Shown piece by piece: positions 8,279 through 16,948 of a DNA stretch of 64,000 nucleotides. Under the pieces are notes generated by a model. The model was not told where the DNA came from and did no database searches. It worked only from the letters and a program-made list of their open reading frames with translations. The translations under genes and the position numbers were made by a program. The stretch lies in contig NZ_PDJK01000002.1 of NCBI RefSeq assembly GCF_002564045.1, forward strand, positions 4,030,001 through 4,094,000, given 5' to 3'. Origin of the DNA: Amycolatopsis sulphurea (GTDB lineage Bacteria > Actinomycetota > Actinomycetes > Mycobacteriales > Pseudonocardiaceae). Within the stretch, counting starts at the first letter, position 1; each line of letters begins with the position of its first letter.

Positions 8279-8726
8279 GGAGCAGCTGTTCGGCGAGGCG
8301 ATCGGCTGGGCAGGGCGATACGCCGCGCGCCGGGCGGCGCGTGCGTTCGAGTCTCTTCCGGAGCGGACGCCGTCCGCGCTGTTCGCCGCGATGGTCGGTC
8401 AATGGCGGGCGGAGCTGATCGAACTCGGCTACTCGGGCGGCTGCCCGCTGGTGGCCACGGTCGCCGACGTCGCCGCGGAAAGCGATGCGCTGCGCGAGCG
8501 CGCGAGCGAGGCTTTCGCGGAATGGCGCCGTCGTCTCGTGACCGCGCTGGACGAGCTGGGCGTACCGCGCCCGCGTGCGGAATCGTTGGCAGTGCTGATG
8601 ATCAGCGCGCTGGAAGGCGCGCTGGTGCTCGCCAGGGCCGACCGCGACCTCACCCCGCTCGACACGGTGGTGGCGGAGCTTGCCCCGGTGCTGGACGCGC
8701 CGCTCCGGCGCCGGGCACGGTCTTAG
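8130..8726 (+). CDS. TetR-family regulator, LmrA/YxaF-like
   Basis: A 198-residue repressor. Residues 8-55 are the TetR helix-turn-helix, with TGMREVVAHAEAPRGSLQHYFPGGKEQL. The C-terminal ligand domain has the GCPLVATVADVAAES stretch typical of the LmrA/YxaF subgroup. AAAGGAGA sits 5 bases before ATG 8130, and this start lies inside the end of the GNAT frame, so the two genes are probably co-transcribed. The upstream ATGAC/GTCAT dyads are its likely operators. The ligand is unknown; the GNAT enzyme would be the induced function. Confidence 0.9.
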   Translation: MAERPARDRMVYSAAQLLRTQGLRGTGMREVVAHAEAPRGSLQHYFPGGKEQLFGEAIGWAGRYAARRAARAFESLPERTPSALFAAMVGQWRAELIELGYSGGCPLVATVADVAAESDALRERASEAFAEWRRRLVTALDELGVPRPRAESLAVLMISALEGALVLARADRDLTPLDTVVAELAPVLDAPLRRRARS

Positions 8727-8756
8727 TCCACTGTGGACGCAGGGGGCCGGCCGCCC

Positions 8757-9953
8757 TCACAGCTCCCCGACCGCCGCCAGCAGCCGGTCCACCTCCGCTG
8801 CCGTGGTGTACGGCGCGATGCCCGCCCGGACCGCGCCGGTGTCGCCGAGGCCGAGGTGGCGGGAGCATTCGATCGCGTAGAACGTCGCCGCCGGTGCGTT
8901 GATACCGCGAGTGGCGAGGTGCTCGTACACGGCTGTTGGCGTGGTTCCGGTGACGGTGAACAGCACCGTCGGCGTGCGGGCGCGGGTCGGGGAGCCGTAA
9001 CGGACGACGCGGGGCAGCTCGGCAAGACCCTTGTCCAGGCGGGTCAGCATGGCCGTTTCGTACGCTTCGAGTTCGGTCAGCGACTGCGTCAGTCGCGCGC
9101 GGCGGGAGCCGGTTCCGGGGACCAGGCCGGCGAGGAAGTCGACGGCCGCGGTAGCGCCCGCGAGCAGTTCGTACGGGAGCGTGCCCAGCTCGAACCGCTC
9201 CGGCACGGCGTCGGTGGAGGGCAACAGCTTGTCCGGGCGCAGGGTTTCCAGCAGCTCTGGCGCGGCGGCCAGCAGGCCGAGGTGCGGGCCGAGGAACTTG
9301 TAGGCCGAGCACGCGTAGAAGTCCGCGCCGAGCGCCGCGACATCGACCGGGCTGTGCGGGGTGAGGTGCACGCCGTCGACGTAGCTCAGCGCGCCTGCCT
9401 CGCGGGCGGCAGCGGTGATCGCCGGGATGTCCGGACGGGAGCCGAGCAGGTTCGACGCCGCGGTGACGGCCACCAGCCGGGTCCGGTCGCTGAGCAGCGC
9501 GCTGATCGCGGACAACGGCAGTTCCCCGGTCTCCAGGTCGAAATCCGCCCAGCGCACGGTCACTCCCCGGGCTTCGGCGGCCTGCAGCCACGGCCGGATA
9601 TTCGCGTCGTGGTCGAGGCGGGTAACCACGATCTCGTCGCCGGGCTGCCAGTTCTTGGCCAGCGCGCGGGAGAAGTCGTAAGTGAGCTGGGTCATGCTGC
9701 GGCCGAACACCACCCCCTCGGGACGCGCGCCGAGCAGGTCGGCGCCCGCCTGCCGGGCTTCGTGCACCACGCCGTCGGCACGGCGTTCGGCGGCGGTGAT
9801 CGTGCCGCGGTTGGCGATGGCCGCGCAGAGCGTCGCGGCAACGGCTTCGCCGACCTGGCGGGGTACTTGGGATCCGCCAGGTCCGTCGAAGTGGGCGGCG
9901 CCGCCGGCGAGGGCGGGGAAGTGCTTGCGGATCGCATTCACGTCGTAGGCCAC
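8757..9953 (-). CDS. Cysteine desulfurase-like PLP enzyme (class V)
   Basis: A 398-residue fold-type I PLP enzyme of the NifS/SufS superfamily, closest to the cysteine desulfurase-like branch that stands apart from Fe-S operons. SAYKFLGPH carries the PLP lysine at about 219; YVDGVHLTPH supplies the cofactor Asp about 193 and the stacking His nearby; SNLLGSRPD is also conserved. Expected chemistry is sulfur removal from cysteine or a related beta/gamma-elimination, but no Cys-rich active loop is obvious, so true desulfurase activity is uncertain. It converges on the TetR gene (30-base gap) and is divergent from peptide deformylase. ATG 9953 gives a normal-length protein. Confidence 0.85.
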   Translation of the reverse strand: MAYDVNAIRKHFPALAGGAAHFDGPGGSQVPRQVGEAVAATLCAAIANRGTITAAERRADGVVHEARQAGADLLGARPEGVVFGRSMTQLTYDFSRALAKNWQPGDEIVVTRLDHDANIRPWLQAAEARGVTVRWADFDLETGELPLSAISALLSDRTRLVAVTAASNLLGSRPDIPAITAAAREAGALSYVDGVHLTPHSPVDVAALGADFYACSAYKFLGPHLGLLAAAPELLETLRPDKLLPSTDAVPERFELGTLPYELLAGATAAVDFLAGLVPGTGSRRARLTQSLTELEAYETAMLTRLDKGLAELPRVVRYGSPTRARTPTVLFTVTGTTPTAVYEHLATRGINAPAATFYAIECSRHLGLGDTGAVRAGIAPYTTAAEVDRLLAAVGEL

Positions 9954-10032
9954 AGCCGACAGCTTGCCCGACCGGGCGGGCTGAGGGCCAGCCGTGCGAT
10001 CATCCGGGAAACCGCGTGGAAAGGGGCCACCC

Positions 10033-10665
10033 GTGCTCGCCGATCAGGTGGACGAACTGCTCGCCCGGCCGCTGCCCTGGCCGATCGTGCAGGCCGGTGA
10101 CCCGGTGCTGCGTGCTTCGGCCCGGCCGTACGAGGGCGAGCTGACCGAGCTCGCGCTGGCCGCGCTGATCGAGGGCATGCAGGTCACTATGCGCGAAGCG
10201 CCTGGGGTGGGGCTGGCCGCGCCGCAGATCGGGCTCGGCGTGCGGATCGCGGTGGTCGAGGACGGCGCGCGTGAGCGGCCGGGCGTGCCCGCGGCCACGC
10301 TGGAGACCCGCGGGATCGCGCCGCTGCCGTTCCGGGTGCTGGTGAATCCGGTCTACCAGCGGCTCGGGGACGAGCTCGCGGCGTTCTTCGAGGGCTGCCT
10401 CAGCGTGGCCGGCTGGCAGGCGGTGGTCGCCCGGCCGCTGCGGATCCGGCTGACCGGGCAGGACGAGACCGGTGCCGCACTGGACGAGCAGCTGTCCGGC
10501 TGGCCCGCGCGCATCGTGCAGCACGAGACCGATCACCTGCACGGCATTCTCTACGTCGACCGCGCCGAGTCGCGTTCGCTGTCCACGCACGAGGCGGTGG
10601 CTCGCCGCTGGGCCCAGCCGACTCCGGCCGAGGCCGCCCGGGAGCTGGGCTTCGACCTACCCTGA
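10033..10665 (+). CDS. def: Peptide deformylase
   Basis: Removes the formyl group from nascent protein N-termini using a metal-bound water. All three family motifs are intact: GVGLAAPQIG at 58-67, EGCLSV at 120-125 (metal ligand Cys122) and QHETDHLHG at 163-171 (ligands His164 and His168, catalytic Glu165). GTG 10033 is preceded by GGAAAGGGG; an ATG at 9994 would add 13 residues of no homology. At 210 residues it is slightly long, as usual for actinobacterial paralogues. It stands alone, so it may be a second deformylase rather than the copy paired with fmt. Confidence 0.93.
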   Translation: MLADQVDELLARPLPWPIVQAGDPVLRASARPYEGELTELALAALIEGMQVTMREAPGVGLAAPQIGLGVRIAVVEDGARERPGVPAATLETRGIAPLPFRVLVNPVYQRLGDELAAFFEGCLSVAGWQAVVARPLRIRLTGQDETGAALDEQLSGWPARIVQHETDHLHGILYVDRAESRSLSTHEAVARRWAQPTPAEAARELGFDLP

Positions 10666-10705
10666 CTCTCGGCAGCGCGACCCCGCCGACGTACAGCGCA
10701 ACAAG

Positions 10706-10760
10706 GGCTGTGAAGGGGCCCTTCACGGACTCAGAGTCCGTGAAGGGCCCCTTCACAGCC
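10706..10760. repeat. 55-bp nested palindrome, full copy 1
   Basis: Two 27-base arms match perfectly around a single central A (10733). Each arm is itself a near palindrome of the form GTGAAGGGGCCCTTCAC, so the site can fold as one long hairpin or two small ones. It lies between the convergent def and ogt genes and could stop transcription from both sides. Full copies also occur at 36530-36584 and 37153-37207, internal copies inside the MITE-like elements, and half copies at 41659 and 59013. Confidence 0.9.
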
Positions 10761-10853
10761 TTTCGGTGGACGCGGCTGCCGGAAGGCTCGCGCATGAGGT
10801 CCGAGGAGGCGCGCTTCCGGGTGGCGCTCGAATTCACCGCCTGAACCCGCCGG

Positions 10854-11321
10854 TCACCCGGATTCCAGCTCCAGCAAACGACGTTTGCGCGCCACCCCGC
10901 CGCCGTACCCGGTGAGATCGCCGTTGCTGCCGATCACCCGGTGACAGGGCACCACGATGCTCACCGGGTTGCGCCCGTTGGCCAGGCCGACCGCCCGGAA
11001 CGCACCCGGCTTGCCGATCTGCTCGGCCAGCTCGCGGTAGGTGATCGTCTCCCCGTAGGGGATCCGGGTGAGTTCCCGCCAGACGGTCTGCTGGAAGGGG
11101 GTGCCCCGCATCGTCAGGGCCAGGTCGAACTCCGCGCGCTCGCCCGCGAAGTACTCCGACAGCTGGCGTCGGACCTCGGTGAACGCCCGGTCGTCGCGCT
11201 CGCCGAAGGTGGCCGGGTCGGGCTGGTGCCGGTGGTTTTCCAGATATAGCCCGGCAAGCCCGCCGTCTCGGCCGACCGCGGTGAGCAGGCCGACCGGGCT
11301 TTCGAAGGTGGTGTAGGTCAT
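10854..11321 (-). CDS. ogt: Methylated-DNA--protein-cysteine methyltransferase
   Basis: A 155-residue suicide repair enzyme that moves the methyl group of O6-methylguanine to its own cysteine. The active site IVVPCHRVI places the acceptor at Cys126, and the DNA-binding helix-turn-helix YRELAEQIGKPGAFRAVGLANGRNP (about 95-119) is complete. ATG 11321 overlaps the TGA of the upstream Ada/AlkA gene in an ATGA, so translation is coupled. With that glycosylase it forms an alkylation-repair operon. Confidence 0.95.
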   Translation of the reverse strand: MTYTTFESPVGLLTAVGRDGGLAGLYLENHRHQPDPATFGERDDRAFTEVRRQLSEYFAGERAEFDLALTMRGTPFQQTVWRELTRIPYGETITYRELAEQIGKPGAFRAVGLANGRNPVSIVVPCHRVIGSNGDLTGYGGGVARKRRLLELESG

Positions 11322-12853
11322 GCCGTTTCCTCTCCGGCGGGAATGCGGTTGATCGGGTGGTCTCCGGTGGCCCACAGATGCTGCACGGCGTACGCGCGCC
11401 AGGGCCGCCACGCGTTGGCGCGCTCGCGCAACGCGGACGGCTGGGTGGGTAGGCCGAGGGTTTCCGCGGCGATCTTCACTCCGAGATCGGTGCCGACGAA
11501 CGCGTCCGGGTCGCCCAGTGCGCGCATCGCGACGCTTTCCACCGTCCACGGACCGAAACCCGGGAGCGCGGCCAGCTGGGCGCGGGCACGGTCCCAGTCG
11601 CCGCCGACGGCGAGGTCGACCTCTCCCGAGACGAGCGCGGCGACCAGGCCGAGCAGGGTGGTGCGGCGGGACTTCGGCATCGCCAGCGTTTCCGGGTCGA
11701 GTGCGGCGAGGTCGTCCGCGGCCGGGAACAGGTGCGTCAGCTCGCCTTCGCGGTCCTCGATCGGAGTGCCGTGCGCGAGGACGAGCCGGGCCGCGTGCGT
11801 GCGGGCGGCCGCGGTGGAGACCTGTTGCCCGAGAACGGCACGGACCGCGAACTCGTCCGGATCGGTTGTGCGCGGCACCCGCCTTCCCGGCGCCGCGGCC
11901 ACGAGCTGCGCGAGCATCGGGTCCGTGCTCAGCTGCTCGTCGACGGCCACCGGGTCGGCGTCCAGGTCCAGCAGCCACCGGCAGCGGCTGATCGCGGCCG
12001 CCAGGTCACGCAGGTCGGTGAGGCTCAGCCGGCACGCGATGTGGTCGGCCTCGGGCCGGAGCGACACCACGCCGTGCCCGTGCGGCAGGCGGAGGGTGCG
12101 CCGGTACGCGCCGTCCCGCCATTCCTCGACGCCGGGTACGGCCGTCGCGGCGAGGTGCCCGAAGAGGTTGTCCGGACACAATGGACGGCGGAATGGCAGC
12201 CGCAACCCGAGGACGCTCGGCGACTTGTCGCGTCCACCTCCGCGGGCCCGCGACCGCAGCTCGCTCGGCGTGAGGGCGAAAACCGCACGGACGGTCTCGT
12301 TGAACGTGCGGATGCTGGAAAAGCCGGCGGCGTGCGTGATGTCGCCCATCGGCATCGCGTTGGTCTCGATCAGCAGCCGTGCGGTCTCCGCGCGCTGTGC
12401 GCGGGCCAGCGCGAGTGGTCCGGCTCCCAGCTCCGCACTGACCTGACGTTCCACCTGGCGGACGCTGTAGCCCAGCCGCGTGGCCAGGCCTTGGACGCCT
12501 TCGCGGTCGACCACCCCGTCGGCGATCAGCCGCATCGCGCGGGCCACCACGTCGGCCCGTTCGTTCCACTGCGGCGAGCCGGGAGAGGCGTCCGGGCGGC
12601 AGCGCTTGCAGGCGCGGAACCCGGCCACCTGTGCGGCGGCGGCGCTCGGGTAGAAGCGCATGTTCGCCACCTTCGGCGGGACCACCGGGCAACTCGGCCG
12701 GCAATAGATCCGCGTGGTCACCACCGCGGTGAAGAACCAGCCGTCGAACCGGTCGTCTTTCGCTTGCACCGCACGGATGCAGCGCTCGGTCTCCTCGTGC
12801 ACGAGGATCAGTGTGCCGCCCCCGCCGCCGGAAACCTCGCGAAAAAACGACAT
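11318..12853 (-). CDS. Ada-type Zn domain / AraC HTH / AlkA glycosylase fusion
   Basis: A 511-residue fusion for alkylation repair. The N-terminal Ada zinc module has YCRPSC and FRACKRC as four Cys ligands. An AraC-type helix-turn-helix follows at about 105-195 (GLATRLGYSVRQVERQ, HAAGFSSIRTFNETVR). After it come an AlkA N-terminal domain and the HhH-GPD glycosylase core with LPGFGPWTVESVAMRAL and the catalytic Asp in VGTDLGV. It should sense alkyl damage, act as a transcription factor and excise 3-methyladenine-type bases. ATG 12853 overlaps the VanZ-RDD stop (TGATG); the conserved part begins at GTG 12802, so an 18-residue shorter form is possible. Ogt follows with a 4-base overlap. Confidence 0.92.
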   Translation of the reverse strand: MSFFREVSGGGGGTLILVHEETERCIRAVQAKDDRFDGWFFTAVVTTRIYCRPSCPVVPPKVANMRFYPSAAAAQVAGFRACKRCRPDASPGSPQWNERADVVARAMRLIADGVVDREGVQGLATRLGYSVRQVERQVSAELGAGPLALARAQRAETARLLIETNAMPMGDITHAAGFSSIRTFNETVRAVFALTPSELRSRARGGGRDKSPSVLGLRLPFRRPLCPDNLFGHLAATAVPGVEEWRDGAYRRTLRLPHGHGVVSLRPEADHIACRLSLTDLRDLAAAISRCRWLLDLDADPVAVDEQLSTDPMLAQLVAAAPGRRVPRTTDPDEFAVRAVLGQQVSTAAARTHAARLVLAHGTPIEDREGELTHLFPAADDLAALDPETLAMPKSRRTTLLGLVAALVSGEVDLAVGGDWDRARAQLAALPGFGPWTVESVAMRALGDPDAFVGTDLGVKIAAETLGLPTQPSALRERANAWRPWRAYAVQHLWATGDHPINRIPAGEETA

Positions 12854-13926
12854 CACCCTTGCGGGACCGGGACCTCCGCGGACTTACGGGCGTCGACCAC
12901 GGTGAGCCCGGCGAGCCGCGCGGTCAGCCCGCGCGGGCCGGGGGTGACGAGCAGAACGACCAGGTTGGCCCCGAGCCAGAGCAGCGCCCAGCCGGAGTTG
13001 AGGCCGCTGAGCACCAAGAAGCCACCGGTCCCGAAGACGAAGCGGACAAGGCAGCGCAGGATCGAAGGTCGCTTCCCGCGGGCGTCCGCCATGGCCAGCA
13101 GAACCGCGTGCTGGCCGACGGTGCCGCCGTTGGTCACGGCCGGGAGGACGAGCAGCAGGAGCACCGCAGGCAGGCAGGTGTGGAGCAGGCCCTCCACCGT
13201 CGGGTCACCTTCGGTCACGAGCCTCCCGGTCGCGACGTACCGGACGGATACCACGATGAAGTTCACTACCACGCCGACCAGGGTGACCGTGATGAGGTCG
13301 AGCATCATGCCGAGCAGCCGCCTGCCGGTACGTACCGGCCGTGGTTCCCCGGCGGGCCGCCGGATCCGGCGGCGCAACCGGAACGCCAGCGCCGCGCCCA
13401 GCGCCGCGCCGACCGTGTTGGACAGCAGGTCACCGGTGTCGAACAGCCGGTACGGGCACTTCATCAGGAACCAGACGCCGGTCAGCTGCGTAGTCTCGAT
13501 CAGCAGCGACATGGCGAATCCGCTGAGGATGGCGAATCCGATGCTGCGCCCGAACAAACGCCGTATGAACACGCCCCACGGCACGAAGAACGCGACGTTG
13601 AACAACACCTGCCGCAGCGCCGGGTTGTGCAGCAGGTCGGTGTTGAACTGGTGAATGTCCGACAGGAACTGCAGCGGGTTCAACTCGGGGTGCCGCAGCT
13701 TCCGGTGCGCGGCGCAGTACGCCGCGTCGATGCGCGGGATCGGCATCAGGGTGTAGGTGACCAGCGCGAACGCGTACACCAGGAAGGCCGGTGCCGCGAT
13801 CGCGCGGAACATGCCCAATTCGCCACGCTTGCGGTAGGTCACCGCGACGTAGGGCACCACCAGCAGGATCGCCAGGCCGATGCCGGCGAAGACCGCGACG
13901 AGCGTCGGCGCGCTCCACTGTGTCAT
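12853..13926 (-). CDS. VanZ-RDD family membrane protein
   Basis: A 357-residue integral membrane protein. The first half is a VanZ-like domain (about 45-190): a helix with FALVTYTLMPIP, a loop with NPLQFL, then LFNVAFFVPWG and LLIETTQL. The second half is an RDD domain (about 205-330): GRRLLGMMLDLITVTLVGVVV followed by VGQHAVLLAMADARG. The VanZ family takes its name from low-level teicoplanin resistance; RDD proteins are often transporter-like or ion-related. It is first in the operon with Ada/AlkA and Ogt, though a functional link to alkylation repair is not obvious. ATG 13926; no regulatory site recognised. Confidence 0.88.
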   Translation of the reverse strand: MTQWSAPTLVAVFAGIGLAILLVVPYVAVTYRKRGELGMFRAIAAPAFLVYAFALVTYTLMPIPRIDAAYCAAHRKLRHPELNPLQFLSDIHQFNTDLLHNPALRQVLFNVAFFVPWGVFIRRLFGRSIGFAILSGFAMSLLIETTQLTGVWFLMKCPYRLFDTGDLLSNTVGAALGAALAFRLRRRIRRPAGEPRPVRTGRRLLGMMLDLITVTLVGVVVNFIVVSVRYVATGRLVTEGDPTVEGLLHTCLPAVLLLLVLPAVTNGGTVGQHAVLLAMADARGKRPSILRCLVRFVFGTGGFLVLSGLNSGWALLWLGANLVVLLVTPGPRGLTARLAGLTVVDARKSAEVPVPQG

Positions 13927-14188
13927 CGAACCTCACCCTCTGTTGCCTGGGGAGGGTAACGGCGGTTCTCCCCGGGCAACGCGGCGGGCGGCGGTTTCTG
14001 TTGGCCCCAGTGTGGTCCGGCCGGTCCGAGCTGTCCGATGTGGTCGCCGGCGCCGGACCGGGCGGGTGGATCGTGCCACAAGATGGCCATCCGGGCGCCC
14101 CTGTTTCCCCTCCGCACCCCTGCCCGGCGGGTCCGGCTGTCCCTGCCCGCCCGGGCGGCCCACCATAAGGTGGTGGGAAGGAGCCGCC

Positions 14189-14431
14189 ATGGTGCTCGTC
14201 GAAGAGGACATGCGCGCGCTTGACGATGTCCGGCGTGGATTGGTCGTGGTCCGCAACGGGTTCGTCGGAGCAGAGGAGTGCTACCTGTGGTCCGGCGGCG
14301 GACGGGTACCGCCCTGGGAGGCGCAGGCGGTGGATCGGCTGCGCCGGCGCGGTCTGGTGGTGCTCACCCGGCGACCGGGTGCCCCGGCCAGCCCGCTGGT
14401 GGCGACCGACCCGCAGCCGAGTGCCGTCTGA
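14189..14431 (+). CDS. Small hypothetical protein, 80 residues
   Basis: ATG 14189 is preceded by GGGAAGGAG, a strong ribosome-binding site, and the codon bias is that of a real gene. The peptide begins MVLVEEDMRALDDVRRGLVV and ends with a short winged-helix-like stretch (PPWEAQAVDRLRRRGLVVLT). No known domain was recognised; a small DNA-binding fold is one possibility. It ends 40 bases before the HtrA protease gene and may be co-transcribed with it. Confidence 0.65.
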   Translation: MVLVEEDMRALDDVRRGLVVVRNGFVGAEECYLWSGGGRVPPWEAQAVDRLRRRGLVVLTRRPGAPASPLVATDPQPSAV

Positions 14432-14471
14432 GCGTGCGGGGACGACCGGGACTGGAGCAGGACAGCCGAGG

Positions 14472-15638
14472 ATGAGCGAGAACCCGAACGCGCCGCTGGG
14501 CGCGCCCTGGCCCCGGCCGCAGCAGGTGGCCCCGCCCGCGCCCGCCCCCGAATCGGCACCGCAACCCACCCCGCCGCCCTCGCCGCAGCGCCGGTGGCGG
14601 ATAGTGGCCCTGGTGGCCGGCCTGGTCGTGTTGCTGGGGCTGACCGGATTCACCATCACGCGTTACGTCCTGCGGCAGCCGCCGCCCCCGAAGCCGCCTT
14701 CGCAGCCGTTCGACATCGGCGGGGCGTACGCGCGCGTACGCCCCGGTGTGGCGAACGTCGAAGCGGTGCTGGCCACCGGCCAGGGGGTCGCCTCCGGCAC
14801 CGGGATCGTGCTCGGCGCGGACGGGCTGGTGCTGACGAACAACCACGTGGTCGAAGGCTCCATCGTCGTCCGGGTCACGCTGGCCGGCGGCCGGGTTCAC
14901 GACGCGAAGGTGCTCGGCTACGACCGTTCCCACGATCTCGCCGTGCTCAAGCTCGCCGGCGTGAGCGGGCTGCCCACCGCGACGCTCGGCGATTCCGGTC
15001 AGGTCAAGCCCGGTGACTACGTGCTCGGCGTCGGCAACGCGGGCGGGCAGGGCGGGGAGCCGGCCTCGGCCGTGGGCCGGGTGACCGCGCTCGGCCGGTC
15101 GATCGTCGCCCGCGACGCGGAGACCGGTGCCACCGAGACCCTGCACGATCTGATCCAGACCGACGCGCCCGTGCGGCAAGGGGATTCCGGCGGGCCACTC
15201 ACCGACACCGCCGGCCGGGTGATCGGCGTGAACGTCGCGGGCAGCGCGGGCTACGCGGTCGAAAAGGGTGAGCACGAGAGCTACACCATCCCGATCACGC
15301 CCGCCGCGGAGATCGCCGGGCAGATCGCCGCGGGTAAGGAATCCGGCTCCATCCACATCGGACCGAGCGCGTACCTGGGCATGACCGTGAACGAGACCGC
15401 CGATGGCGCCGGGGCGATGATCCAGGCGCTGGTCCAGAAGGGCCCGGCGGACGAGGCTGGGCTCAAGGCCGGCCTGCTGGTGGTCGGCGTCGGCGATCAG
15501 CCGGTGCGCTCGGCCGCCGATCTGATCGCGCAGATGGACCGGCACCACCCCGGCGAAACGCTGAAGTTCACCATCACCGGGCAGGGCGGGCAGCAGGCCA
15601 CGGTGTCCGTGCAGGCGGCCAGCGGGCCGATCGGCTGA
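14472..15638 (+). CDS. HtrA/DegP-type membrane-anchored serine protease
   Basis: A 388-residue S1C protease with one PDZ domain. A Pro-rich cytoplasmic segment (1-40) precedes a single membrane helix at about 43-65. The trypsin-like domain carries the triad His125 (NNHVVEG), Asp155 (SHDLAVLKL) and Ser239 (QGDSGGPL). The PDZ domain at about 295-380 starts YLGMTVNE and includes GPADEAGLKAGLLVVGVG. It would degrade or refold damaged proteins at the outer face of the membrane. ATG 14472 lies inside a longer open frame; upstream residues are not protein-like. The extracytoplasmic sigma/anti-sigma pair follows 80 bases downstream, and envelope stress is a plausible shared theme. Confidence 0.92.
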   Translation: MSENPNAPLGAPWPRPQQVAPPAPAPESAPQPTPPPSPQRRWRIVALVAGLVVLLGLTGFTITRYVLRQPPPPKPPSQPFDIGGAYARVRPGVANVEAVLATGQGVASGTGIVLGADGLVLTNNHVVEGSIVVRVTLAGGRVHDAKVLGYDRSHDLAVLKLAGVSGLPTATLGDSGQVKPGDYVLGVGNAGGQGGEPASAVGRVTALGRSIVARDAETGATETLHDLIQTDAPVRQGDSGGPLTDTAGRVIGVNVAGSAGYAVEKGEHESYTIPITPAAEIAGQIAAGKESGSIHIGPSAYLGMTVNETADGAGAMIQALVQKGPADEAGLKAGLLVVGVGDQPVRSAADLIAQMDRHHPGETLKFTITGQGGQQATVSVQAASGPIG

Positions 15639-15718
15639 GCGTGCCCGGCCCGTTTCCGGCAGTTCCGGCCTAGGCTTGTCCCTGGTGGCCGGGGCGCCCG
15701 GCCGGGAGGGTGCTCCGG

Positions 15719-16270
15719 ATGGCCGGATGGCGGACCCGTCGTCGGCGGGAAGTGGCCGACGAGGCGCTCGTGCGCTCCCTGTTCGAGGAGCACGGGCGGG
15801 CGATGCTCGGCTACGCCACGCGGCTGCTCGGCGATCGCGCCGCGGCCGAGGACGTGGTGCAGGAGGCGCTCGTGCGGGCCTGGCGGAACCCGGACAGCCT
15901 GGTCAACGGCCGGGGTTCGGTACGCGGCTGGCTGCTCACCGTGGTGCGCAACCTCGTGATCGACCGGGTCCGGGCGAGTCATGCGCGGCCGGCCGAGGTC
16001 GCCGGGGTGCCCGCCGGCATCCCGGTCGAGCACGACCACGCCGACCGCGTGGTCGACTCGATGGTGGTGCTGGCCGCGCTCGACGGGCTCTCCGCCGAGC
16101 ACCGCGTCGTGCTGGAGCAGATGTACCTGCACGGCCGGAGCGTGGCCGAAGCCGCCGAACTGCTGGGCATTCCGCCCGGCACCGTGAAGTCCCGTTCGTA
16201 TTACGGGCTGCGGGCGCTGCGGGAGCAGTTCCGCGACGAGCGAGCAGGAGCGGAGGGGATCGCCGGATGA
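15719..16270 (+). CDS. ECF RNA polymerase sigma factor (SigL-like)
   Basis: A 183-residue group 4 sigma factor. Region 2 spans about 20-90: LFEEHGRAMLGYATRLLGDRAAAEDVVQEALVRAW, then WLLTVVRNLVIDRVRA for -10 recognition. Region 4 spans about 115-170: LSAEHRVVLEQMYLHGRSVAEAAELLGIPPGTVKSRSYYGLRALRE, for -35 recognition. ATG 15719 has GGGAGG 11 bases upstream; a GTG three codons earlier sits too close to it. The next gene, a zinc anti-sigma factor, overlaps by ATGA. This pairing and the sequence style resemble mycobacterial SigL/RslA. Confidence 0.93.
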   Translation: MAGWRTRRRREVADEALVRSLFEEHGRAMLGYATRLLGDRAAAEDVVQEALVRAWRNPDSLVNGRGSVRGWLLTVVRNLVIDRVRASHARPAEVAGVPAGIPVEHDHADRVVDSMVVLAALDGLSAEHRVVLEQMYLHGRSVAEAAELLGIPPGTVKSRSYYGLRALREQFRDERAGAEGIAG

Positions 16271-16947
16271 ACCGGGATGAGCACGTGGACCTGGCCGGAT
16301 ACCTCACCGGCCTGTTCGGCACGGACGAGCACCGCGCGGCCGAAGCGCATCTGGAGTGCTGCCCGGCCTGCCGGTCGGAGGCGGCGTCCCTGCGCGAGGT
16401 GCGGGGAATTCTCGGCGAGCTGCCACCGGAAGCGCTGCTGGTGGGCGCCCCGGAGGACGGGGACCTGCTGCTGAAGCGCACAGTGCACCGGGTGCGGACG
16501 GAATCGCGCCGCCGGACCGGGCGAGGCACGCTCGCCGCGGCCGCCGCAGCGGTGGTCGTCGCCGCGATCGGGCTGGGCATCGGCGTGGCCGTGGGCAGTT
16601 CGAACAGTCCCACGGCGGTCTCGCCGCCGACCATCGAAGCCCCGGGCATTCGTACTGTGCACGGCGCCTCGGGCGATGCGTCGCTCACCGCGACCATCGC
16701 GCCCGCGGCCGGCTGGGTCCGGGTGAACGCCATGGTGACCGGGCTGCCCAGCGGGGAGAAGTGCTTGCTGGTCGTCGAGGACAAGAACGGTGAACGCCAG
16801 ATCGCGGGCGGCTGGGTGGTCACCGCGGAGAGCGCTCGCGACGGCGCGAGCCTGTACGGCTCGGCCATCGTCGACCCGGCTCAGGTGGCGGCGATCTCCA
16901 TCGAGAACACCGCGGGCCATCGGTTCGTCCGTGCGGGACTGCCGTGA
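16267..16947 (+). CDS. Zinc-binding anti-sigma factor (RslA-like)
   Basis: A 226-residue membrane anti-sigma factor. The cytoplasmic ZAS motif H-x3-C-x2-C is His28, Cys32 and Cys35 in AHLECCPACRSE. A membrane helix spans about 88-110 (AAAAAVVVAAIGLGIGVAVG). The outer domain of about 115 residues, with TIAPAAGWVRVNAMVTGL, resembles that of RslA/RskA proteins. It should hold the upstream sigma factor inactive until oxidative or envelope stress releases it by zinc loss or proteolysis. ATG 16267 overlaps the sigma stop codon. It ends one base from the convergent hydrolase gene. Confidence 0.92.
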   Translation: MNRDEHVDLAGYLTGLFGTDEHRAAEAHLECCPACRSEAASLREVRGILGELPPEALLVGAPEDGDLLLKRTVHRVRTESRRRTGRGTLAAAAAAVVVAAIGLGIGVAVGSSNSPTAVSPPTIEAPGIRTVHGASGDASLTATIAPAAGWVRVNAMVTGLPSGEKCLLVVEDKNGERQIAGGWVVTAESARDGASLYGSAIVDPAQVAAISIENTAGHRFVRAGLP

Positions 16948-16948
16948 G

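Noticed and set aside
11322..11978. Upstream in-frame extension of ogt
   Set aside because: It overlaps the AlkA part of the Ada/AlkA gene in another frame and does not resemble any alkyltransferase N-terminus; ATG 11321 is coupled by ATGA.
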